This document shows positions 24,537 through 32,731 of a stretch of DNA of 64,000 nucleotides, piece after piece. The notes under the pieces are model-generated. The model made no database searches and was not told the DNA's origin. It worked only from the letters and a program-made list of their open reading frames with translations. The position numbers were made by a program, and so were the translations under genes. Source of the DNA: Dyadobacter koreensis (lineage in GTDB: Bacteria; Bacteroidota; Bacteroidia; Cytophagales; Spirosomataceae); NCBI RefSeq assembly GCF_900108855.1, contig NZ_FNXY01000009.1, positions 1-64,000 of the forward strand, given 5' to 3'. Position 1 is the first letter of the stretch. The number at the start of each line of letters is the position of its first letter.

Positions 24537-27095
24537 ATGAAATTCAAATTTCCGTTTCTCTTTTTCGTTTTCCTGATTTTAACTGGCATGGCAAATGTTA
24601 GCCTCGCTCAGTCTTACGGGCTTGGTTTTGATAGCTATGAAGTGGTGCAAGATAAAAGAACAGGACTTGATCTGAGCCCTGAAAATACGTTCTGCCTTCA
24701 AAAAGATTTTGAATTATCCTTCGACCTTTCCTTTTTACCAGACAAAAAAACCTACTTCGGATACATTGTCCGGCTGATCGAAAGTGACAAACAAAATATT
24801 GATATTATTTATGATAACAGCACCGAAAAACAGCACTTCAAATTAGTCGTCGGAGATAAATTCGCACCTTTTTCTTTCGATTTTCCCAATAGCGACCTTT
24901 ATAAAAAATGGAACAGGATTACTTTAAAATTCAACAAGAAACAGAAAAATGTCCTTGTCGTTTACGGGGACAAAAGTTTTTCCCAGCCACTTAACCTTTC
25001 CAGTAACGGATGTTTTAAAATTCTTTTTGGGGCAAACCGGTATAAAGATTTTAAATCGACCGATGTGCCGCCAATGAAAATCAGAAATGTTACCATTTCT
25101 GAAGACAACACAGTAAAGTTTCACTGGGCGCTGGACAAAACAGATGGTTCCAAAGCGACTGAAGAAATTCAGGGAAAAGATGCACTGGTATCTAACCCAG
25201 TTTGGATAAAAAAACTGCATTATCAATGGAAGCTTGACCGGACATTGACTTTGAAGAATTATACCCGGCTGGGCTTTGACGAAAGTAAAGGTATTCTTCA
25301 TATTGTTTGCAAAGATTCGCTGATCAGTTATAATGTCGCAGCCAACCGATCGACTTCCATAAAACATGAACCAGGTTTACAGCCGGTTTATGTTGATAAT
25401 CAGGTACTGTTTGATCCGACAAATAAAAAACTTTACCATATTTACATTGACGAAAAAGAGGTTTCAACTTTTGACTTTCAAACAAATTCATGGGATAAAA
25501 GCGCGATAAAACCGGTTCCTAAAACACATTTTGTACATGCAAACAAGTTTTATTCTCCTTCCGATTCGTGTATTTATATCCTTGGTGGTTATGGGCATTT
25601 AGCCTATAAAAAGAATGTCCAGCGGTATCATATTCCTTCCAAAACCTGGACGGACCTTTCCCTGAACGATTCTATTTTCACCCCGCGTTACATGGCTGCG
25701 CTTGGTGCAGGAAAAAAAGGTGCTTACATTCTTGGAGGATACGGGAGTTCTACCGGGCAGCAGATATTAAATCCGCGAAACTGGTATGACCTTTTATTTT
25801 TTAACACAGAAACCAGGACCTTCAAAAAGCTGTATGAGTTGAAACTGCCTAAGGAGGATTTTGTTTTTTGTAATTCGATGATCATTAATGAAAAGGACAA
25901 TTCTTTTTTTACATTGATCTTTCCAAAAGACAAATTCAACACTGAATTACAACTGATTAAAGGTTCGCTGACCTCACCTGATTTTTCATCCGTTGGCTCC
26001 AAAATTCCCTATCAGTTTGTAGATGTCCTTTCTTTTGCCGATTTGTTTTTTGATTATTCAAGCAACCGTTTTGTTGCCGTGACTTTATATCTGGAAGACA
26101 ACAATCAAACCAAAGTTGCAATTTATTCTTTGAATGCTCCTCCGCTTGCAACCCTTCAACCCGATACGCCCATCGAAGCTGGCGCTGATCCGATTTTCTG
26201 GCCGATCGGCGGTTTGTTTGTTATTGCGGCGGCTGCATATGTTTACATGGTTTATTTCCGGAAGAAAAAAGCATTCGCAATCCCGGCGGATTTTCCGGTT
26301 ATAGCATCTACTTCCGGAGATGCAACAGCGATATCTTCTTCAAGCCAAATTGTAAAAGCTGACGCTTTACCGCTTCATAGCAGCATTTTTCTTTTTGGGA
26401 ATCTTCAATTGTTTGATGAAGAAGGCCGTGATATAACCAAACAGTTCAGCCCGCTTGTTAAAGAGCTGTTTTTGGTCATCCTTCTTTATTCCATTCGCTG
26501 GGAAGGTATCAGTTCGGAGAAATTAAAAGAACTGCTTTGGTTTGACAAATCATCAGAAAGTGCCCGTAATAACCGTTCGGTTAATATCGCAAAGCTGAAA
26601 GGTATACTTGAAAAAATGAAGTTTTGCCAGGTTTCGAAAGAAACAGGTTACTGGAAAATCAAGATCGATTATGACAAAATCCATGTGGATTACACATATT
26701 ATCTCTCGTTGATCAGGAATAAGAAGGATTTGAATAAAGAAAATATTTCGGAGCTGGCAGAAATTACAAAACGGGGAAATTTTCTTTCCAACGTTGAATA
26801 TGAGTGGCTGGATACGTTTAAGTCAGAAATTTCAAATGAGATTGTCGATACCTATTTACGTTTCGCATCCACAACAAAAATCGCGGACGATCCTGAATTT
26901 TTGATTCAACTGGCTAATTATATTTTCTATTTTGATCCGGTTAACGAAGAGGCGATGATTATCAAATGCAAGGCATTGGCACATCTGGGAAAACATTCTC
27001 TGGCAAAATCTACGTACGAGAATTTTGCCAGAGAATATAACCGGATCTATGGAGAGGATTTTCAGAAGGATATGCCGGAAGTTTTACATTCCTGA
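24537..27095 (+). CDS. Membrane-spanning regulator: LamG/Kelch-like ectodomain with cytoplasmic SARP/OmpR-like domain
   Basis: An 852-residue protein. The signal sequence covers residues 1-24 (ending LAQS). Residues about 25-220 resemble a LamG/concanavalin-like sandwich. Residues about 240-540 contain Kelch-like beta-propeller repeats (CIYILGGYGH, GAYILGGYGSS with RYMAALG). One transmembrane helix lies near 552-573, followed by RKKK. Residues about 614-710 look like a winged helix of the OmpR/SARP class (LFLVILLYSIRWEGIS, ARNNRSVNIAKLKGILE); the remainder is all-helical like a bacterial transcriptional activation domain. I infer an outside-sensing, inside-DNA-binding one-component regulator of the PUL. 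It is divergent from GH92 and convergent with GH43 (four-base gap). The DNA-binding assignment is from pattern, not alignment. Confidence 0.75.
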   Translation: MKFKFPFLFFVFLILTGMANVSLAQSYGLGFDSYEVVQDKRTGLDLSPENTFCLQKDFELSFDLSFLPDKKTYFGYIVRLIESDKQNIDIIYDNSTEKQHFKLVVGDKFAPFSFDFPNSDLYKKWNRITLKFNKKQKNVLVVYGDKSFSQPLNLSSNGCFKILFGANRYKDFKSTDVPPMKIRNVTISEDNTVKFHWALDKTDGSKATEEIQGKDALVSNPVWIKKLHYQWKLDRTLTLKNYTRLGFDESKGILHIVCKDSLISYNVAANRSTSIKHEPGLQPVYVDNQVLFDPTNKKLYHIYIDEKEVSTFDFQTNSWDKSAIKPVPKTHFVHANKFYSPSDSCIYILGGYGHLAYKKNVQRYHIPSKTWTDLSLNDSIFTPRYMAALGAGKKGAYILGGYGSSTGQQILNPRNWYDLLFFNTETRTFKKLYELKLPKEDFVFCNSMIINEKDNSFFTLIFPKDKFNTELQLIKGSLTSPDFSSVGSKIPYQFVDVLSFADLFFDYSSNRFVAVTLYLEDNNQTKVAIYSLNAPPLATLQPDTPIEAGADPIFWPIGGLFVIAAAAYVYMVYFRKKKAFAIPADFPVIASTSGDATAISSSSQIVKADALPLHSSIFLFGNLQLFDEEGRDITKQFSPLVKELFLVILLYSIRWEGISSEKLKELLWFDKSSESARNNRSVNIAKLKGILEKMKFCQVSKETGYWKIKIDYDKIHVDYTYYLSLIRNKKDLNKENISELAEITKRGNFLSNVEYEWLDTFKSEISNEIVDTYLRFASTTKIADDPEFLIQLANYIFYFDPVNEEAMIIKCKALAHLGKHSLAKSTYENFAREYNRIYGEDFQKDMPEVLHS
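26995..27036. repeat. Perfect 15-base inverted repeat inside the regulator gene, possible GH43 terminator
   Basis: ATTCTCTGGCAAAAT (26995-27009) and ATTTTGCCAGAGAAT (27022-27036) are exact reverse complements with a 12-base loop. The repeat lies in the last 35 codons of the regulator and 64 bases beyond the stop of the convergent GH43 gene. On the minus strand it is followed by GTTTTCCC, a weak T run. Confidence 0.65.
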
Positions 27096-27099
27096 AAGG

Positions 27100-28668
27100 C
27101 TAGTCATATTTCATCTGAATGGCTTTGATTTCGCTTTTGCCTGATTTAGTCCCGGCAACGTTAATTCCTACACGGGGCGCTCTGTCCCAACGAGGTAACC
27201 AAGGCGCCTCAATCTGTACAGCATTGATCAGTGAGTCAATTTTCTGGCCCTTGATATCCCAGCTGAATTCATAAAAACGTCCGTACCTCGTTTGCAGTTT
27301 TAGCTTGATGTCTTTGTACTTTTCAGGAATTTCCTGTTTTTTAATTACCTCAACAACACCATCTTTAATCTGCCATAGTTCGATATTATCTTTGTGGACA
27401 CCATAACCAATGGCGTTGTTAGCATCTCCGTAGACAATAATATTCTGTGTTATGTCATTCTTAGAAATCACTTCTGCTGTAAATGTATAGTTCCCTTTTT
27501 TAACTGTTAGTCCCAGAAAATTCCCGGTATTGGTGTGGTTGCTGTTCTCAATTTGAAGTGAGCCATTTTGTACAACATAATCTGGTTTCGGAAAACTCAC
27601 ATCGTATACCCACGGTGCCTTCAAGGTATCCTTGTCATAATTGATGAAAAGATTGGAATTAATTACTGCACTTGCTCCGATCGGGGCTTCCGCCTGGGCG
27701 GGCGGGGTTTTTCCATAGCGAAACGCAGGCCATTTTGAAGCTTCGTCCCAGACAAGTTCACTCAGAATGCCCTGTCGCCCGGAAAAAGTAAAATCGACTC
27801 CGTTATATGCGTGATGCAGATAGAAGTAGCGATTGTCCGGTGTAATTACTACCGTTCCGTGCCCCGGACATTTCCAGGTATCATCACCAAAAAGAACAGG
27901 ATTTCCTGAATATTTTATCCACGGGCCCTGAAGCTTTTCGGCTCTTGCAAACCCGACCTGATAATCACATTTATCTCCGCAGCAAGCGTTTCCGGAATAA
28001 AGCATATACCAGTAATTTCCTCTTTTGAAAATCGCCTGACCTTCTGCCCCACCAGACTCCCAGCCAGCCGGATCAGCTTTAATCAAACTGAATTCTTTGC
28101 CAATAACTTTTAAGCCATCCGGCGAAAGTTCGGCGCCGAGGATTTCAATTCCTCTGTCCTTGTCCAAACCATATGCTTTCCAGGTAATGAATAATTTCCC
28201 TTTGTCTTCTACGATAAAAGCGTCGATGGCTTCTTTTGTCCATTCAATTATAACGCCATGATCCTTGAAACCTTTCTTCAAATCTTTTGTCGATGCTACA
28301 CCGATGAAAGATTGTTTGTCGGATTTGCGGCGGGCTGTATAATAAACGTAGAAAGTACCGTTGCGAAAGAACAGTTCCGGCGCCCAGAAACTACCCATCG
28401 TCCACTCCGGCAATTCCGCAAAAACAGGCCCAACATATTCCCAATCTATTAAATTCTTTGAACTGTAAATTGGATAGGCGGGTCCCCATTCCGAGGATGT
28501 TCCGGCAGCATAATAGGTATCGCCCACACGAATCACAGACGGATCAGCGAAGTCGCCCGAAATAACCGGGTTTCGATAAGTTACGACTGGTCCGGGATTA
28601 AGCTTTTGAGCAATAGTATTTCCGGAAAAAATCAGGGAAAGCGAAAACAGGAAAAGGAAAAATTTCAT
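27100..28668 (-). CDS. Glycoside hydrolase family 43 protein with C-terminal beta-sandwich
   Basis: A 522-residue secreted protein with a signal peptide (ending NTIAQK). Residues about 30-330 form a five-bladed propeller of family GH43: the base is in SGDFADPSVIRVGD, FWAPELFFRNGTFYVYY is the second conserved segment, and a catalytic Glu lies in GGAEGQAIFKRG. GH43 enzymes are arabinofuranosidases, xylosidases or galactosidases. Residues about 345-522 are a sandwich (PDYVVQNGSLQIEN) likely for carbohydrate binding. It is downstream of the GH71/99-like gene on the same strand (68-base gap). Confidence 0.9.
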   Translation of the reverse strand: MKFFLFLFSLSLIFSGNTIAQKLNPGPVVTYRNPVISGDFADPSVIRVGDTYYAAGTSSEWGPAYPIYSSKNLIDWEYVGPVFAELPEWTMGSFWAPELFFRNGTFYVYYTARRKSDKQSFIGVASTKDLKKGFKDHGVIIEWTKEAIDAFIVEDKGKLFITWKAYGLDKDRGIEILGAELSPDGLKVIGKEFSLIKADPAGWESGGAEGQAIFKRGNYWYMLYSGNACCGDKCDYQVGFARAEKLQGPWIKYSGNPVLFGDDTWKCPGHGTVVITPDNRYFYLHHAYNGVDFTFSGRQGILSELVWDEASKWPAFRYGKTPPAQAEAPIGASAVINSNLFINYDKDTLKAPWVYDVSFPKPDYVVQNGSLQIENSNHTNTGNFLGLTVKKGNYTFTAEVISKNDITQNIIVYGDANNAIGYGVHKDNIELWQIKDGVVEVIKKQEIPEKYKDIKLKLQTRYGRFYEFSWDIKGQKIDSLINAVQIEAPWLPRWDRAPRVGINVAGTKSGKSEIKAIQMKYD

Positions 28669-28736
28669 TCTTTCATAGATTGGTTGATCCGGCTAAGAAA
28701 ACGATTTATTTCAATATTAGAAACCAATGACCACTA

Positions 28737-30044
28737 CTATTTCGACCGAACAGGTTTTTGCATGCTGTACCCGCTCGCACCATGAAACCATTTCGCCCCT
28801 TCTCCCGTAAGCCATAAATAAAAATCAGAATCTAAATCTGGTTCAATTCCGACAAACTTCCCATCGCCATTCAAAGGCGTTTGTCCTTCTTTTTTTGTTT
28901 TAAAAATAGCAGTTCCCTCGTCAACCTCATCAAACATGGCCACGTATAAAGCCTCTGCACCAGACAATTTTGCTCCTGCAATCTGCTGCCAAAGGAAATC
29001 CCCTTTGGCTCTCGGAATCTGATTATACAGCGATTTGTCATTTTTTAAATTACCCCAGCTAAATCCTGGAAAAACCAACGGCGCGTAGTCAATTTTGTTG
29101 GTTTTGCACCAGGCAATATCTCCCGGCAAAGTTGTGCCGGCTACGTCAGTATAAGTGGATGCATCATATCTGCCAACGGCCCAAGGCATAATGACGTCTG
29201 CTGTTTTGATTAATGTGTGCAGATCAGTTGAGTTTTCGGTATCCTTTGTTAGCGTGCGCCAATAGTACGGAACCCCCAGCAAAATGGATGTTTTCTTCGT
29301 CGGGCCTTTGATCGAATCAACGAGTTTCCGGATATCGGCAATAGTATACTTCCGTCCGTCATTAAATCCTACACCCCAGATCGCCAGCAGTGGACGGCCG
29401 TGATGCCTCAGATAAGTAGGATTTTTTTTATTGTCATATATTTTGAAAAGCGTCTGTAATTCTTCCCAATCTTTCATAATGAATGCCATATCAGCCGAAG
29501 TTGAGCCACTGAGATCATACATTATGCTAATGGCACGTCCGTATTTTTTCGATGCTTTCAGTGCATTCTCTAATACTTTGTTAAAATGTTTTTTCCCGCT
29601 TTCTCCCTTAACCTCACTCACAAAACGCTGCATATATACACCGTCAATGTTATGTTCCTTCATCCATTTAAAATGCAGATCAACACTTTCCTCATCGTAA
29701 GGACTGTACACTTTTGCATTTTCTCCATTTTGATATTTGAAAGCTGTTGGATATGTTTTGCTATATTCTGTAACGTCTGGCCAGAAATCGATCGAAGCAA
29801 AACCCGGCTCAAACTTTCCAGCCTTTTGGTAATGATGCCAGCCACGTCCGGCTCCGTCGCCTTCCGCTGTGAACCAACCCTGATAACCAGCCATTACAAG
29901 GCCTTTATAATTTGGAAACAAAACTCCGGTTTGATCATATTTGACCTCTTCAATGGGTATCGGAGTATCTGTTATTTTCTCCTCATTAACTTTGCAGCTG
30001 ATGGATAAAACAGAAAAAAGGCAAATGAATTTTAAGATTTTCAT
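28737..30044 (-). CDS. GH71/99-like lipoprotein
   Basis: A 435-residue predicted lipoprotein (signal ending SISCKV). It reads as a TIM-barrel of the GH71/GH99-like group: GYQGWFTAEGDG near the N-terminus, VDLHFKWMKEHNIDGVYMQRF, GRAISIMYDLSG, and FPGFSWGNL. GH99 enzymes are endo-alpha-mannanases/mannosidases and GH71 are alpha-1,3-glucanases, but this subgroup is only distantly related, so activity is open. With GH92 nearby, an alpha-mannoside substrate is a reasonable guess. It follows DUF3823 beyond a strong terminator, so its expression may depend on read-through or a separate promoter. Confidence 0.8.
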   Translation of the reverse strand: MKILKFICLFSVLSISCKVNEEKITDTPIPIEEVKYDQTGVLFPNYKGLVMAGYQGWFTAEGDGAGRGWHHYQKAGKFEPGFASIDFWPDVTEYSKTYPTAFKYQNGENAKVYSPYDEESVDLHFKWMKEHNIDGVYMQRFVSEVKGESGKKHFNKVLENALKASKKYGRAISIMYDLSGSTSADMAFIMKDWEELQTLFKIYDNKKNPTYLRHHGRPLLAIWGVGFNDGRKYTIADIRKLVDSIKGPTKKTSILLGVPYYWRTLTKDTENSTDLHTLIKTADVIMPWAVGRYDASTYTDVAGTTLPGDIAWCKTNKIDYAPLVFPGFSWGNLKNDKSLYNQIPRAKGDFLWQQIAGAKLSGAEALYVAMFDEVDEGTAIFKTKKEGQTPLNGDGKFVGIEPDLDSDFYLWLTGEGAKWFHGASGYSMQKPVRSK

Positions 30045-30084
30045 TATTGAATACTATTAAACTTCAGTTTGTGAAATTATTAAA

Positions 30085-30128
30085 AGACAAACTGCCGGCC
30101 CGGAAATTTCCCGACCGGCAGTTTGTCT
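30085..30128 (-). terminator. Strong terminator after the susC-susD-DUF3823 unit
   Basis: AGACAAACTGCCGG (30085-30098) and CCGGCAGTTTGTCT (30115-30128) form a perfect 14-base stem; an inner GGAAATTTCC palindrome sits in the loop. On the minus strand TTTTAAT follows. The right arm overlaps the TAG stop of the DUF3823 gene. It separates the SusCD part of the PUL from the GH71/99-like and GH43 genes. Confidence 0.82.
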
Positions 30129-30816
30129 ATAAAGTTAGTCTTACCGCTTTGGCATAATTAAACTTTGATTCCGGTGCATCAATCAGCGCGCCGACACGGA
30201 AGAAATATTGATTCCCTGTTTTCAGATTACTACTGTTGGATGGTACATCGATTTCGAGCCGATAAATTTTGTTTGGGTCGCTAACTGTATTGATTTCCTG
30301 GTCTGCCAGAACTGTTCGGATCGGCTCTCCAACGGCTGGCTCCGGATGCGCATACAAACCGATTTTTTTAACCTTATTGATAACCGTTTGTTGTAATTTA
30401 AAAGTGGCAACAACCTTGGTTCCAACTTTTTCAATCTTCACATCTTTAACACGAATATAGGGCTGCACTTTAAAGTCCAGTTGTGTTTCACCTTTAACAG
30501 TCACTTCCTGCGGCTCGGTCGGAACAAAATTTCCACGTACCGGCGTAATTGTATACGTGTTCGCAAAGATCAGGTTGTTACGATAGGTTCCATCATTTTT
30601 CACGATCATGACCTGCTTGGTTTGCGAAGCATATCCGTGCTCAATAAATTCAATGGTGCTGCCACGAATGATATCCTGTTCAACCGGCTCATTGGTTTCC
30701 GCATCCAGAAACGTTCCGTACAGCTGAGCGTCGGTAGCCGGATAATTGTCTATTTTACAAGCGATTACAGTCAATACAAGAAGAAAAACAGGTATATATA
30801 GTTTTATCTTTTTCAT
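30127..30816 (-). CDS. DUF3823 lipoprotein of the SusCD locus
   Basis: A 229-residue lipoprotein (signal ending VIACKI). The segment DAQLYGTFLDAETNEPVEQD and the following beta-rich region match DUF3823, a family found next to SusD genes. It probably carries two Ig-like domains and sits on the cell surface, in the position of SusE/SusF. It likely binds or helps capture the glycan. I chose the ATG at 30816; a TTG three codons upstream is less likely. It is 11 bases downstream of susD, same operon. Confidence 0.85.
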   Translation of the reverse strand: MKKIKLYIPVFLLVLTVIACKIDNYPATDAQLYGTFLDAETNEPVEQDIIRGSTIEFIEHGYASQTKQVMIVKNDGTYRNNLIFANTYTITPVRGNFVPTEPQEVTVKGETQLDFKVQPYIRVKDVKIEKVGTKVVATFKLQQTVINKVKKIGLYAHPEPAVGEPIRTVLADQEINTVSDPNKIYRLEIDVPSNSSNLKTGNQYFFRVGALIDAPESKFNYAKAVRLTL

Positions 30817-30827
30817 GATTTTCAATT

Positions 30828-32720
30828 TTAATATTGAGGATTCTGAACCAAACCATTTGAACCAACGCCAGGGATATACCGGTAATATTGTTTGTAATCG
30901 AACGTGGCCGGATTCAGGCGCTGGATCGTTTGACGAATGAAAATGTACTTGGCCGGCGAGACCCGTAAATCCAAAACTGGTATCAAGGCATGACGAACAG
31001 AGTTATTAAAAAGTGTGTGATACTCACGGCGTCTGACCAGATCCCAGAATCGTTTGTTTTCAAATGCCAGCTCCACGCGTCTCTCGCGAATTACATTGTC
31101 AATTGTCAAGGGAATGTCTTTGGTATGACCAGCACGCCGGCGAATATCATTTAAAGCTTTTGCTCCTTCCTCGATTTTTCCCGATCCACTTTCCACAATT
31201 GCTTCTGCGTAAATCAAAAGAATTTCAGCATATCGAAAATCAGCCCAATCTGACACGGTCTGATTCCATCCTGGTGCAACATTCACGCCCTCATTCAGGA
31301 ATTTTTTGAAACTCACTCCCGTCCGGGTATTGTTTCCTCCCCAGGTATCAAAGCCGGAATATTGTGTCCGGTCTGCGGCTCCAAATGGGTAATATGTTTT
31401 ACCATTTGCAGTGATTGGCTCGCCTCCGAAAAGCTGAGCACTTCCATCCGGCTTAATAAATCCGGCCTGGATAATAATTTTTTGCCCTTTCCAGGCAGTG
31501 CCTGGTAAAACAGCCGTAGCCCAGAGCCTGGCATCTTTATCTTTATAAATACCCGCGGGATCATCGTATCGTTTATAATTTTTCGAAGCGCTAAATCCGT
31601 TATAGTCATTAATATCATTTCCAGCTTCCGTCGTCATCACCGGCGCACTTTTCCCTGGATCCGTGTAACTTTCATACGCATCGATCAGGTCAAGTGTCGG
31701 ATTCATACGTCCGGGATGCGGCCAGCCGTTTGCTGTTTGGTTGGGCTGATACCATATTCCGTAATTATGTCCGGTACCTGCCCCTGGCCGGGCAAAACCT
31801 TTGATGAAAATCACCTCGTTCAGCGCAATGTTAGGATCTTCAAATAACTTCCTGTAATTCTCTGCGGCTTCTTCCGGCGATGCTGGCGAAGGTTTATAGA
31901 GAGAAAACTTGCCGGAGTTTATAAGCGTTTCTGATGCTTCAATAGCAGCTTTATAATATTCGGCAGCTGCTGATTTATCCAGTCCCACAAGTTTTTGATC
32001 GACCGCTGTACCTGAGATTGGAGCTCTCTCACCATATTTCGACAAGGAAGCTGCATGCAAAGCTACTCTTGATTTCAATGCATAGGCAACCCATTTCGTG
32101 GCTCTTCTCTCGCCGCCCGGCCACGATTCTGCCAAATTCTGAATCGCCACATCACACTCTTTTAAAACAAAATCCCAGGTTTCTTTTTCTGTACTTCTTG
32201 GCACTTTCAAAGACTCGACATCGCCTTCGTATTTTTGTACGGACGTTATCAGTGGAACTCCGCCATACCTCTTCGCCAATGCGAAATAAGCATATGCCCG
32301 AATAAAAGCACTTTCGCCAACCAACGCCTTGGTCTCATCTTCCGACACGCTTAGCGTCGGAATAATATCAATAAGTATATTTGTATCACGGATCAGCTTG
32401 TAACCCTGATCCCACCACTGAAAATCATCGTTACCAATGAAGTCGCCAAACTCAGTGTGAACTGCTTCATCCGTTACCATCGCAGGAGCAAAACCTCCAT
32501 TATTCGGATCGCCTGTGTTCCAGTTAAAACCTTGCCTGAAAAATGTAAAATCTTCAATAGGAAGCTGGTAATAGAGATTTGCCATGTAAAGCTTCACACC
32601 TTCGGGATTGGAAAATAAATTTTCTCCCTGTAATTTGTCCAAAGGCTGTTTGTCGAGTACGTCTCCGCAACTCAGGGAAAACAAAACAGGCAGTAAGAGT
32701 ATACATCTGAATAATTTCAT
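30828..32720 (-). CDS. RagB/SusD family nutrient-uptake lipoprotein
   Basis: A 630-residue surface lipoprotein (signal ending SLSCGD). It opens with DVLDKQPLDKLQGENLFSN, a typical SusD start, and has the TPR-like helical scaffold (ALVGESAFIRAYAYFALAKRYGGVPL) and the C-terminal SusD segments (WADFRYAEILLIYAEAIVESG, IRRRAGHTKDIP, RRVELAFENKRFWDLVRRR). It binds glycans as the lid of the SusC channel. It lies 11 bases downstream of susC, with which it forms a complex. Confidence 0.95.
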   Translation of the reverse strand: MKLFRCILLLPVLFSLSCGDVLDKQPLDKLQGENLFSNPEGVKLYMANLYYQLPIEDFTFFRQGFNWNTGDPNNGGFAPAMVTDEAVHTEFGDFIGNDDFQWWDQGYKLIRDTNILIDIIPTLSVSEDETKALVGESAFIRAYAYFALAKRYGGVPLITSVQKYEGDVESLKVPRSTEKETWDFVLKECDVAIQNLAESWPGGERRATKWVAYALKSRVALHAASLSKYGERAPISGTAVDQKLVGLDKSAAAEYYKAAIEASETLINSGKFSLYKPSPASPEEAAENYRKLFEDPNIALNEVIFIKGFARPGAGTGHNYGIWYQPNQTANGWPHPGRMNPTLDLIDAYESYTDPGKSAPVMTTEAGNDINDYNGFSASKNYKRYDDPAGIYKDKDARLWATAVLPGTAWKGQKIIIQAGFIKPDGSAQLFGGEPITANGKTYYPFGAADRTQYSGFDTWGGNNTRTGVSFKKFLNEGVNVAPGWNQTVSDWADFRYAEILLIYAEAIVESGSGKIEEGAKALNDIRRRAGHTKDIPLTIDNVIRERRVELAFENKRFWDLVRRREYHTLFNNSVRHALIPVLDLRVSPAKYIFIRQTIQRLNPATFDYKQYYRYIPGVGSNGLVQNPQY

Positions 32721-32731
32721 TTTTTCTACAC

